Below are positions 36,895-44,767 of a stretch of 64,000 nt of DNA, piece after piece. Below the pieces are notes generated by a model. That model searched no databases, was not told the origin of the DNA, and saw only the letters and a program-made list of their open reading frames with translations. The stretch is from an uncultured Lachnospiraceae bacterium (GTDB lineage Bacteria > Bacillota > Clostridia > Lachnospirales > Lachnospiraceae), in NCBI GenBank assembly GCA_902794095.1, contig CADBFZ010000008.1:1-64000 (forward strand). The letters are read 5' to 3'. The position numbers were made by a program, and so were the translations under genes. The first letter of the stretch is position 1, and every line of letters starts with the position of its first letter.

Positions 36895-38115
36895 TCAGAT
36901 CTTGTAATACTTCTTAAACTTCACATAGTGGCTGAAGTAAGTTCTGATCATTCTGTACATTCTTCCGGCTTTGTTATCACCCTTTAAGAATACGGGATTA
37001 ACGACTTTGCCGTCGCTCCAGAGCTTCTTCATTCTGTTTTTAAGATCCTGATCTTTGACATATTTGAGAGCAACACCCTTGGGAACAACGGTCCAGAGGC
37101 GCTCTTCCTTGGCATACTTAAGAGGAAGATCCTTGCCGTAGAAATAATCTTCGGTGATATACTCGGCTACGTTAAATCCGGAACCGGTAACGTAGAAGTT
37201 ACTTCTTCCCTGTCTGGTATTTATCTCAAAGAACTTAAATTTTCCGTCACGTGTGTCATATTTGATATCGAAATTCGAATATCCTACATAATGCATGGAC
37301 TCGAGAAGATTCTTAACCCTCTCCATAAGTTCTTCGTTGGGCTCAGTAATGATAAGCGCATGGTTTCCCAGTCCGTGGGGAGTGTGCTCTTCGAGAAGCA
37401 CATGTCCGAGACACATCATCTTAACCTTGCCGTTATGATCCGAATAGGAAGTGAGCACTCTCATGTACTCGTCGTTTCCGGGGATCCTGTCCTGAATGAT
37501 CATCTTGTCGGTATATCCGGCGTTATAGATATCATCAAGAGCACTTATAAGTTCATCCCTGTCATGGATGGTGTATACCTTCTTCTGTGTATCAAAGGGA
37601 TGCTCCCAGTACTGAATGCCGTTTGAAGGCTTCATGATAACGGGATACTCAAAGTTCATTTCGAAGTCTTTTCCCATGGATCTGTCATAGATGACGGTTC
37701 CGGGATAGTCGATGCCCCACTTGTCGCAAAGTCCGTAGAATGTCTCCTTCATCTGGAGCGAGTGCATCAGGTCGTAATCTATATAGGGAGTAATGATATT
37801 CTCCGCAAGTTCTGCCTTATGTTTGGAACAAAGTGCTACGTACGAATCGCCGCATCCGACGAGGATAATCGTCTTATCCTTATGTTCGCCTGCGAATCTG
37901 TTGATCCTCTCTACAAAATACTCATCGGTCTCGATACGGGGATCTGCTTCGTATTCGATGATCTTGCTTCCGAAGCTGGGACCTGTGGGGTATTTGCCGA
38001 AAACATAGCACTTAACGTTATATTTTTCGTAAAATGCTCTCGAGACGCTGTAGGTATTGATGTCTCCGCCGAGCATTACGGGTATGAATTCTCTTTCCGT
38101 AAATGATAAGGACAT
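36895..38115 (-). CDS. D-aspartate ligase (Asl-type ATP-grasp)
   Basis: 406-residue ATP-grasp ligase. It closely resembles, from memory, the Enterococcus faecium D-aspartate ligase that attaches D-Asp to the epsilon-amino group of L-Lys in the UDP-MurNAc-pentapeptide: N-terminal IPVMLGGDINTYSVSRAF, IIQDRIPGNDEYMRVL (206-221), MMCLGH (233-238) and FEINTRQGRSNF (296-307), the last containing the Mg-ATP ligands. Length also fits. The next gene is an aspartate racemase, the same pairing as in enterococci. The product would be an L-Lys-D-Asp side chain for crosslinking. GAGGAAAGG precedes the ATG. A generic carboxylate-amine ligase is the alternative. Confidence 0.82.
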   Translation of the reverse strand: MSLSFTEREFIPVMLGGDINTYSVSRAFYEKYNVKCYVFGKYPTGPSFGSKIIEYEADPRIETDEYFVERINRFAGEHKDKTIILVGCGDSYVALCSKHKAELAENIITPYIDYDLMHSLQMKETFYGLCDKWGIDYPGTVIYDRSMGKDFEMNFEYPVIMKPSNGIQYWEHPFDTQKKVYTIHDRDELISALDDIYNAGYTDKMIIQDRIPGNDEYMRVLTSYSDHNGKVKMMCLGHVLLEEHTPHGLGNHALIITEPNEELMERVKNLLESMHYVGYSNFDIKYDTRDGKFKFFEINTRQGRSNFYVTGSGFNVAEYITEDYFYGKDLPLKYAKEERLWTVVPKGVALKYVKDQDLKNRMKKLWSDGKVVNPVFLKGDNKAGRMYRMIRTYFSHYVKFKKYYKI

Positions 38116-38156
38116 ATTCCTTTCCTCTTGTTTTTCCTATTTTTTAAACAACCTTA

Positions 38157-38165
38157 AGTATATCA
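38157..38165 (-). promoter_or_regulatory. Possible extended -10 for the D-Asp cassette
   Basis: Minus-strand TGATATACT, an extended -10 about 40 bases before the ligase start codon. A good -35 is not evident. The remaining divergent gap (38116-38219) shows only the ribosome site of the plus-strand gene. Confidence 0.4.
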
Positions 38166-38219
38166 CAAACTGGATTATTATCCACAATTGAAGTAAAATG
38201 TGGTGTTGAGGTATTACTG

Positions 38220-39299
38220 ATGAAAAAATTTCTATTTTTAATTTTAAAAGCAATCGCTTCATTGCTTATTCTCATCTCAGTTCTGCTTATCATCATTGTG
38301 ACGGCGGTGTCATTCGCAGAGTATAAACCGGATGAGTGGGAACAGCTTGAAGTTGATAGTCAGGCTCCGGCAGAAGAAGTCCTTCTCCCCGGTGATAAGC
38401 TCACGGTAGTCACCTGGAACGTGGGATGTGGAACTCTCGGCGATAATGCGGACTTTTTCATGGACTACGGTAAAATGGTCTATACCGCTGACGAAGAAAG
38501 AGTCGGTACCAATGTTAACGGTATCATTGATTCCCTGACAGAGATTGGCCCGGATATCATGCTTCTTCAGGAAACGGACCTTAACTCATCAAGATCCTAT
38601 CATATCGATGAGACAGCGCTTATATCGGACGCTTTCCCCGGATTCGACAATACATTCGCTTATAACTTCAACGTTGATTTCATTCCCTATCCCATTCCTC
38701 CCATAGGAAAGGTAGAAAGCGGTCTTATGACCCTTTCACGTTACGGAATAGATTCTGCTGAAAGGATCCAGCTTCCCTGCCCCTTCAAATGGCCTGTAAG
38801 ATGCATCAATCTTAAGAGATGCCTTTCCGTAAACAGAATCCCCATTGAAGGAACCGATAGCCAGCTGGTAATCGTAAACCTTCACCTTGAAGCATATGAC
38901 GATGGTGAAGGCAAGATTGCCCAGACCAGAATGCTTGCGGATTTCCTTCAGACCGAAGCAGCCGCAGGAAACTACGTAATAGCAGGCGGCGATTTCAACC
39001 AGACCTTCTCAAGTACAGATGCTTCCGCATATCCCGAATATGAAGGCAGATGGCATAGCGGACTTCTCGATGAAGCGGAATTCGGAGATCAGTTATCATT
39101 CCTCCAGGATGCATCATCACCCACCTGCAGATCCCTGGACCAGCCCCTTGCAGGCGCAGATCGCGATACATTCCAGTACTACGTAATTGACGGATTCATC
39201 ATATCCGATAACATCGAAGTCGTATCTGTTCAGACCATTGATAACGAATTCAAATACACCGACCACAATCCCGTTGCGATTGAAGTGATTCTTAAATAA
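38220..39299 (+). CDS. Membrane-anchored endonuclease/exonuclease/phosphatase-fold protein
   Basis: 359 residues. One N-terminal membrane helix (about 5-32) and then an EEP domain: TWNVG (about 63-67), LLQETD with metal-binding Glu (about 117-122), AGGDFN (about 258-263) and YTDHNPV with catalytic His (about 346-352). Such proteins cleave phosphodiester or phosphomonoester bonds; substrates include nucleic acids, inositol phosphates and sphingomyelin, and the specificity cannot be read here. The helix and lack of a cleavage site suggest an outside-facing anchored enzyme. GAGG lies eight bases before the ATG. Stands alone and ends in a terminator. Confidence 0.85.
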   Translation: MKKFLFLILKAIASLLILISVLLIIIVTAVSFAEYKPDEWEQLEVDSQAPAEEVLLPGDKLTVVTWNVGCGTLGDNADFFMDYGKMVYTADEERVGTNVNGIIDSLTEIGPDIMLLQETDLNSSRSYHIDETALISDAFPGFDNTFAYNFNVDFIPYPIPPIGKVESGLMTLSRYGIDSAERIQLPCPFKWPVRCINLKRCLSVNRIPIEGTDSQLVIVNLHLEAYDDGEGKIAQTRMLADFLQTEAAAGNYVIAGGDFNQTFSSTDASAYPEYEGRWHSGLLDEAEFGDQLSFLQDASSPTCRSLDQPLAGADRDTFQYYVIDGFIISDNIEVVSVQTIDNEFKYTDHNPVAIEVILK

Positions 39300-39314
39300 T
39301 TACTTAGAACATCA

Positions 39315-39345
39315 AAAAGTCCTCCCGAAAATCGGGAGGACTTTT
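39315..39345. terminator. Bidirectional terminator
   Basis: Near-perfect stem AGTCCTCCCGA/TCGGGAGGACT with A run before and T run after, so it works on both strands. It serves the EEP-fold gene (plus) and pgi (minus). Confidence 0.92.
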
Positions 39346-39366
39346 AAGTTATCATTTATAACGATA

Positions 39367-40950
39367 TCAGATCTCAAAGAGGTCGCTGAATGCCTTAAGA
39401 GCACCGTCGGTCTCATGAGCGAGAACCTTCTTAGCAAGTACCTTTCCGAGCTGAACACCTTCCTGGTCGAAGCTGTTGAGGTTCCATACGAATCCCTGGA
39501 ACATTACCTTGTTCTCGAAATGAGCAAGGAGTGCGCCGAGTGCTTCGGGAGTAAGCTTCTCACCGATGATGATGCTGGAAGGTCTGTTTCCTGCGAAGTT
39601 CTTGTTGCTGTTCTCATCGGACTTACCGCAAGCAAATGCCATGATCTGAGCAACTACGTTAGCGCAAAGCTTCTTCTGGCTGGTTGAACCCTGGATATCG
39701 ACATCAACACCCTGCTGGCTGTCCTTGAATCCGATGAACTGAAGAGGGATGATATCGGTTCCCTGGTGAAGGAGCTGATAGAAGGAGTGCTGTCCGTTGG
39801 TTCCGGGCTCACCGAAGATAACGGGTCCGGTAACATAATCAACGGGCTCTCCGAAACGGTTAACGCTCTTTCCGTTGGACTCCATATCAAGCTGCTGGAG
39901 ATGAGCAGGGAATCTGCTCATTGCCTGTGAGTAAGGAAGAACAGCGGTTGATCCGTATCCGAGTACGTTTCTCTCGTAAACACCGATAAGTGCATCGAGA
40001 AGATCGGGATTGGAAAGGATGTCCTTACCGGTAGCAAGCTTATCTTCCTCTGCTGCGCCGTTAAGGAATCTTGCGAAGATATCGGGACCGAATGCAAGTG
40101 AAAGAACTGCACCGCCTACGGCTGAGGTTGATGAATATCTTCCGCCGATGTAATCATCCATGAAGAATGCATCGAGGTAATCGCTGTTTCCTGCAAGGGG
40201 TGAAGTCTCGGAGGTAACTGCGATCATATGCTTAGCGGGATCAAGACCTGCCTTCTTGAGAGCGTCCTTAACGAATGCTTCGTTGGTAAGGGTCTCAAGA
40301 GTGGTTCCCGACTTGGATACGAGAATAAAGATTGAATGAGCAACATCTACATTTGCAAGTACGCCTGCTGCATCATCGGGGTCTACATTGGAGATGAACT
40401 GTGCCTGCATCTTGAAGAAGCCGTTAACCTTAGCCCAGTTCTCAAGAGCAAGATACATAGCTCTGGGGCCGAGGTCGGATCCGCCGATACCAATCTGTAC
40501 AGCGGTGGTGAACTTCTCACCCTTCTCATTAGCGATCTCGCCTGAGTGAACCTTGTTAGCAAACTCAGCGATTCTCTCCTGCTGCTTTACATAGAAAGCT
40601 CTCTTGTCGGTGCCTTCGCACTCAACCTTATTTCCGAGCTGTCCTCTGGTAAGGTGATGAAGAACCAGTCTCTTCTCACCGGTATTGATAACTTCGCCGT
40701 TATAAAGAGCTTCAAACTTCTCAGCAAGCTGAGCCTCGTCAGCAAGCTTCTGAAGATCCTTCAAAATAGAATCGTCAACGTTCTTGGCAGCATAGTTAAA
40801 TGCCATACCTGCAGCCATCTTGGTTGAATACTTGGAAACTCTCTCTGCTCCCTCTGCGCCTGCCATAACCTTGGTAAGGTCTGCGGGGGTATCGGATGCG
40901 AGCTTTGCGGATGCATCCAATTTGTCATAGTTTATCCACTTAATAGCCAT
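39367..40950 (-). CDS. pgi: Glucose-6-phosphate isomerase
   Basis: Cytoplasmic enzyme of glycolysis converting glucose-6-phosphate to fructose-6-phosphate. 527 residues with GIGGSDLGPRAMY (about 154-166), SKSGTTLETLTN (about 213-224), the PGI signature VFGEPGTNGQHSFYQLLHQG region near 380-400 containing the catalytic Glu and His, and a C-terminal Lys-containing QGVQLGK segment. It has its own promoter and GGAGGAG before the ATG. Next upstream is glgX, so glucan-derived glucose phosphates would feed it. Confidence 0.97.
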   Translation of the reverse strand: MAIKWINYDKLDASAKLASDTPADLTKVMAGAEGAERVSKYSTKMAAGMAFNYAAKNVDDSILKDLQKLADEAQLAEKFEALYNGEVINTGEKRLVLHHLTRGQLGNKVECEGTDKRAFYVKQQERIAEFANKVHSGEIANEKGEKFTTAVQIGIGGSDLGPRAMYLALENWAKVNGFFKMQAQFISNVDPDDAAGVLANVDVAHSIFILVSKSGTTLETLTNEAFVKDALKKAGLDPAKHMIAVTSETSPLAGNSDYLDAFFMDDYIGGRYSSTSAVGGAVLSLAFGPDIFARFLNGAAEEDKLATGKDILSNPDLLDALIGVYERNVLGYGSTAVLPYSQAMSRFPAHLQQLDMESNGKSVNRFGEPVDYVTGPVIFGEPGTNGQHSFYQLLHQGTDIIPLQFIGFKDSQQGVDVDIQGSTSQKKLCANVVAQIMAFACGKSDENSNKNFAGNRPSSIIIGEKLTPEALGALLAHFENKVMFQGFVWNLNSFDQEGVQLGKVLAKKVLAHETDGALKAFSDLFEI

Positions 40951-40988
40951 AATGTCTCCTCCTGGGTCTATTTACTAATCCGCTGAAT

Positions 40989-41017
40989 ATATTACACATT
41001 TGAGGGTGATATTTCAA
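40989..41017 (-). promoter_or_regulatory. pgi: pgi promoter
   Basis: Minus-strand TTGAAA (41012-41017), 17 bp, TAATAT (40989-40994), about 40 bases before the pgi start. Confidence 0.75.
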
Positions 41018-41025
41018 TAAAAGAA

Positions 41026-43302
41026 TCAGTCGTAAGAGATGGTCGTTTCGTAGATTCTGACACTTCTTGCCCCTATCCTGAAAGGTCCGTTACAGCGTTC
41101 TCTCGGAGCATCAAAAGGCCTCTCCAGATTGGTATCTGCAGCAAGTACCCATGAATATCCGCATCCCTCGGGAAGCACAGGAAGATTACAGTCAAGATCC
41201 TCCCAATATGTATTGACCGCTACGAATACCGCCTGAGGGTAACTCTTGTTGAACTTACCGGGATATCCCGCAAAGAGGACCCCTATATAATGCGAATAAT
41301 CGCAGAAATCCGATCTCCAGACTTCCGTATCATGAACCGACATTCCCGGGAATCCGAAAGCATCATTTCCGCAGTTCTTCCTGATGCAGTCGTGTTCTTT
41401 CCTAAACCTGATCAAGGTTTTAAAGAAATCATACAGATCCCTATTTGCCTCCAGATCCTTCCAGTTAAGCCATGCGATGTAGTTATCCTGACAGTATGCG
41501 TTGTTGTTACCACCCTGAGAATTTCCGAACTCATCGCCCATGAAAAACATCGGGGTTCCGCGGCTCATCATAAGTACCGCAGCAGCATTTCTGACCATCC
41601 TGCGTCTTAAGGCATTTATCTCCTTATCGGTGGTTTCGCCCTCTGTTCCGCAGTTCCAGCTTCTGTTATCGTCCGCACCGTCCGTATTGCCCCAGTTGTT
41701 TTCTTCATTATGCTTCTGATTGTATGAATACAGATCGTGAAGCGTAAATCCGTCGTGACATGTAAGGAAGTTGACGGATGCATTGTGGCCTCTTACTTCG
41801 GGGATATAAAGGTCCGGCGATCCGCACATTCTCTTCGCTGCATCGCAGGCCTTACCCGCATCTCCTTTAAGGAAGGATCTCATATCATCCCTGTATCTTC
41901 CGTTCCACTCCGCCCATCTGTTCCATGAAGGGAATGTTCCTACCTGATACAGTCCGCCCGCATCCCACGCCTCCGCGATCAGCTTAACATTTCCCAGGAT
42001 GGGGTCGTAAGCCAGGCTCTGCAGAAGAGGCGGCTTACTCATGGGCGATCCGTCCTCGTTTCTACCTAATATAGAAGCAAGATCGAATCTGAATCCGTCG
42101 ATGTGATACGTGGTAACCCAGTACCTCAGGCAGTCCAATATAAAGTTCTGCACGATGGGGTGGTTACAGTTCAGCGTGTTTCCGCAGCCCGAGAAATTGT
42201 AGTAATATCCATCCGGCGTCAGCAGGTAGTAGATATTATTATCGATTCCCTTAAAACAAAACACCGGGCCGTGTTCGTTGCCTTCAGCCGTATGGTTAAA
42301 CACAACGTCCAACAGGACTTCGATATCATTTTCATGACAGAGCTTAATGAGCTCTTTTAACTCCGTACCTTCCCTGTTGTACTCAACAGCCGAAGTGTAG
42401 CTGGTATTGGGCGAGAAGAAAGAGACCGTATTATATCCCCAATAATCCATCAGTTCTCTTCCGTAGAAATCCCTGTGATCCAAGGTTTCATCGAATTCGA
42501 AGATGGGCATGAGCTCAAGAGCGTTTACTCCCAGCTCCTTCAGATAAGGAAGCTTTTCCATGATTCCGGCAAAGGTTCCCGCCTTGTTACCGGTTCCGGA
42601 TGACTTATCCTTGGTAAAGCCCCTGACATGCATCTCATAGATTATGAGATCTTCCATGGACTTATGCTTTCTGGTAAATCTTCCCCAGTCGAAATTGTTC
42701 TTAACAACTCTTGCTTTGTAGATCGAATCGTTATAGGTTCCCCACTTACTCTGACCCGTAACCGCCTTCGCATAAGGGTCAAGGATTATCTTATTCTTGT
42801 CGAAAATAAGACCCTTTGCGGGATCGTAAGGTCCGTCGAATCTGTATGCGTATTCGAAATCTTCGATATCAATGTCGAATACGATCATGGACCATACTTT
42901 ACCTATTCGGTAGCTGTCGGGGAATGGAAGAACGGCATAGGGAACATTGCTCTCTCTTTTAAAAAGGAGCAGTTCGCAATAATATGCCTGATTAGAAGAA
43001 ATGGTGAAATTTACGCCCGTGGGAATCGCCGTTGCGCCGTTTAGCTCATAGATACCGGGACGTACGCCGTATCCTGCGATGACATCATAAGGCTCCATGT
43101 GGATTTCTCCGAGATTGGAGATAGCCGCACGGACATCAGAAATATTATTGAATCTTTTGACCGCGTTATTGGTTTCGAGCGCAATTGATTTTTCGGCATC
43201 CGAAGATACCTTGACCGATGCCTTGGAGGCGGTCTTGGACGGGGTCTTTGTTATCCCTTTAGAGTTCTTTGAAGGGGTCTTCTTTCCTGTGCTTTCTGCC
43301 AT
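41026..43302 (-). CDS. glgX: GlgX-type glycogen debranching enzyme
   Basis: 758-residue GH13 enzyme that cleaves alpha-1,6 branches of glycogen or limit dextrin. After a Lys/Ser/Thr-rich tail of about 40 residues it has a CBM48-like N domain and the GH13 barrel: DVVFNHTAEG (region I), DGFRFDLASIL (region II with nucleophile Asp), LIAEAWDAGG (region III with acid Glu) and NFLTCHDGFTL (region IV), all in GlgX/isoamylase form. Start: ATG at 43302 with GGGAGG seven bases upstream. A longer frame to 43395 lacks a ribosome site and crosses the promoter zone. The polar tail is not usual for GlgX. Confidence 0.92.
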   Translation of the reverse strand: MAESTGKKTPSKNSKGITKTPSKTASKASVKVSSDAEKSIALETNNAVKRFNNISDVRAAISNLGEIHMEPYDVIAGYGVRPGIYELNGATAIPTGVNFTISSNQAYYCELLLFKRESNVPYAVLPFPDSYRIGKVWSMIVFDIDIEDFEYAYRFDGPYDPAKGLIFDKNKIILDPYAKAVTGQSKWGTYNDSIYKARVVKNNFDWGRFTRKHKSMEDLIIYEMHVRGFTKDKSSGTGNKAGTFAGIMEKLPYLKELGVNALELMPIFEFDETLDHRDFYGRELMDYWGYNTVSFFSPNTSYTSAVEYNREGTELKELIKLCHENDIEVLLDVVFNHTAEGNEHGPVFCFKGIDNNIYYLLTPDGYYYNFSGCGNTLNCNHPIVQNFILDCLRYWVTTYHIDGFRFDLASILGRNEDGSPMSKPPLLQSLAYDPILGNVKLIAEAWDAGGLYQVGTFPSWNRWAEWNGRYRDDMRSFLKGDAGKACDAAKRMCGSPDLYIPEVRGHNASVNFLTCHDGFTLHDLYSYNQKHNEENNWGNTDGADDNRSWNCGTEGETTDKEINALRRRMVRNAAAVLMMSRGTPMFFMGDEFGNSQGGNNNAYCQDNYIAWLNWKDLEANRDLYDFFKTLIRFRKEHDCIRKNCGNDAFGFPGMSVHDTEVWRSDFCDYSHYIGVLFAGYPGKFNKSYPQAVFVAVNTYWEDLDCNLPVLPEGCGYSWVLAADTNLERPFDAPRERCNGPFRIGARSVRIYETTISYD

Positions 43303-43363
43303 GAAAAATCCTCCCATAAGAAACGTCCTACAGACCCAAATATTATAACACCTATTACCTAAT

Positions 43364-43392
43364 TTGCATATATCGGGGCCTTGTGATAGTAT
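43364..43392 (+). promoter_or_regulatory. Promoter of the DUF4430 gene
   Basis: Plus-strand TTGCAT (43364-43369), 17 bp, TAGTAT (43387-43392). On the minus strand a TATAAT at about 43342-43347 probably belongs to glgX, though its -35 is poor. Confidence 0.6.
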
Positions 43393-43448
43393 CATGCGGT
43401 GCCTGAAATTTGATTTTGGGCAAGTAATTTTAAGGAGAAAATGAAAAA

Positions 43449-44012
43449 ATGGACAAGAAACAGAAGAATTTGCTTATCGGCGTAGGAGTATTTGCAGCTC
43501 TTATCGTAATCGCGCTTATCATCTTCAACATGAATAAGCCCCAGGCTCAGCCCGCTCCCGCTGATGACACTCAGACCGAGGTTACCGATGAGACCGTGGA
43601 TGGCGAGCAGACCGTAGCTGATGACACCGCAGCTGACGATCAGGCAGCTGACGATCAGAACACTGACGATACCGCTGCTGATGACACTGCTGACGATGCA
43701 GCTGCAGAGGGTTCCAAGAACATCATCATCGAGGTTAAGGATTCCGAAGGAAACGTAACCACTTATGAAGTTACCACTGATGCTGAGTTCCTCAGACAGG
43801 CTATGGACGAAGCAGAAGGCCTTACCTATGACGGATCCGACAGCGAGTTCGGAATGATGGTTGAGGTTGTAAACGGCGAGCAGGCAATCTATGCTGAAGA
43901 CAACGCTTACTGGGCATTCTATGTAAACGGTGAGTACGGCAACTACGGCATTGATTCTCAGCCTGTTACCGACGGCGATACCTATTCAATCGTTTACGAA
44001 GCAGCTAACTAA
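43449..44012 (+). CDS. Membrane-anchored DUF4430 protein
   Basis: 187 residues: N-terminal anchor helix (about 7-27), an acidic linker of Asp/Ala/Thr-rich repeats (about 36-87, encoded by short GCTGACGAT-type DNA repeats), and a C-terminal DUF4430 domain with YWAFYVNGEYGNYGID near 155-170. This domain is related to the C-terminal part of transcobalamin and intrinsic factor and is often found with ECF transporters. The next gene is an ECF S component, so I infer a surface capture protein for a vitamin or similar ligand. The start has AAGGAG 11 bases upstream; a nearer ATG at 43441 is in another frame and stops after 14 codons. Confidence 0.75.
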   Translation: MDKKQKNLLIGVGVFAALIVIALIIFNMNKPQAQPAPADDTQTEVTDETVDGEQTVADDTAADDQAADDQNTDDTAADDTADDAAAEGSKNIIIEVKDSEGNVTTYEVTTDAEFLRQAMDEAEGLTYDGSDSEFGMMVEVVNGEQAIYAEDNAYWAFYVNGEYGNYGIDSQPVTDGDTYSIVYEAAN

Positions 44013-44021
44013 TCAGTGCAT

Positions 44022-44052
44022 CCGGCAGGCTGCAGAGGCCTGCCGGTTTTTT
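44022..44052 (+). terminator. Terminator between the DUF4430 and ECF S genes
   Basis: Perfect 9-bp stem CCGGCAGGC/GCCTGCCGG (44022-44030 with 44038-44046) followed by TTTTTT. It ends four bases before the ATG of the ECF S gene. Confidence 0.85.
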
Positions 44053-44055
44053 ATT

Positions 44056-44583
44056 ATGAAAAAAGGATTCAGTATCAAGGACATCGCATATATAGGAATG
44101 GCCGTTGCGCTTATAGAAAGCTGCAAGATGGCACTTGCTTTCCTGCCTAACATCGAGCTCACATCATTCTGGCTCGTAATGTTCACACTTCTCATGGGCT
44201 GGAAGGCTCTTATCATCGTGCCGATTTTCGTAGCGATTGAAGCAAGCCTGTACGGTCCTCATGTCTGGGTCATCATGTACCTCTATGTATGGCCGATACT
44301 GATGCTGCTTACGATGAAGTTCCGCAAAAACGACATGGTGCTTTTCTGGGCACTGCTGTCCGGATTCTTCGGATTATTCTTCGGAGCATTGTGTACACCT
44401 GCACAGGTCATCTTCTTCATCCACCCCACTTCACTTGATATGGCACTTAAATCCGGCTTTGCGTGGTGGGTTGCAGGCATTCCTTATGACATCGCCCATG
44501 CGGCAGGAAACTTTACTTTGATGCTTGTTCTGTACAGGCCCATCCGCATAGCGGTAAACAAATTGAACACTTTTTCACATTGA
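44056..44583 (+). CDS. ECF transporter S component
   Basis: 175 residues, about six hydrophobic helices, N-terminal basic stretch followed by GFSIKDIAYIGMAVALIE, the form typical of ECF substrate-binding subunits. It would need the shared EcfA/A'/T module, not encoded here. Substrate unknown; pairing with a DUF4430 protein hints at a cobalamin-like vitamin or cofactor. The start is uncertain: ATG at 44056 gives the expected N terminus but lies immediately after a terminator T run with no ribosome site. An ATG at 44098 would remove the first half-helix. Confidence 0.75.
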   Translation: MKKGFSIKDIAYIGMAVALIESCKMALAFLPNIELTSFWLVMFTLLMGWKALIIVPIFVAIEASLYGPHVWVIMYLYVWPILMLLTMKFRKNDMVLFWALLSGFFGLFFGALCTPAQVIFFIHPTSLDMALKSGFAWWVAGIPYDIAHAAGNFTLMLVLYRPIRIAVNKLNTFSH

Positions 44584-44608
44584 CGCATACGTGAAAAAAC
44601 TATATATT
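44580..44608 (+). promoter_or_regulatory. tRNA-Ser promoter
   Basis: TTGACG (44580-44585), 17 bp, TATATT (44603-44608). The -35 contains the stop codon of the ECF S gene. Confidence 0.8.
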
Positions 44609-44631
44609 ATTGAAGTTGGCACAAGCCACAA

Positions 44632-44717
44632 GGAGAAGTATCGAAGCGGTCATAACGGGGCGCACTCGAAATGCGTTTGCCCTCCGGGGCACGAGGGTTC
44701 GAATCCCTCCTTCTCCG
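44632..44717 (+). tRNA. tRNA-Ser, anticodon CGA
   Basis: 86-base cloverleaf. Acceptor GGAGAAG/CTTCTCC with discriminator G, anticodon loop CTCGAAA giving CGA (reads UCG), long variable arm with stem GCCC/GGGC as expected of class II serine tRNA, and T arm AGGGTTCGAATCCCT. CCA is not encoded. Confidence 0.96.
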
Positions 44718-44723
44718 TCGGAA

Positions 44724-44754
44724 AAGGAAGTCCGTAAAACGGACTTCCTTTTTT
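44724..44754 (+). terminator. tRNA-Ser terminator
   Basis: Perfect stem AAGGAAGTCCGT/ACGGACTTCCTT followed by TTTT just after the tRNA. The convergent sdaAA gene ends 13 bases further on and may share it. Confidence 0.93.
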
Positions 44755-44767
44755 CTATGCGAGCTTG

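Noticed and set aside
43620-43700. Short direct DNA repeats (GCTGACGAT-type)
   Set aside because: As a mobile or regulatory repeat: they simply encode the Asp/Ala-rich stalk of the DUF4430 protein.
43930-44055. Earlier start of the ECF S component within the DUF4430 gene
   Set aside because: The added 42 residues are encoded in another frame of DUF4430 and across the terminator hairpin, and do not resemble an S-component N terminus.
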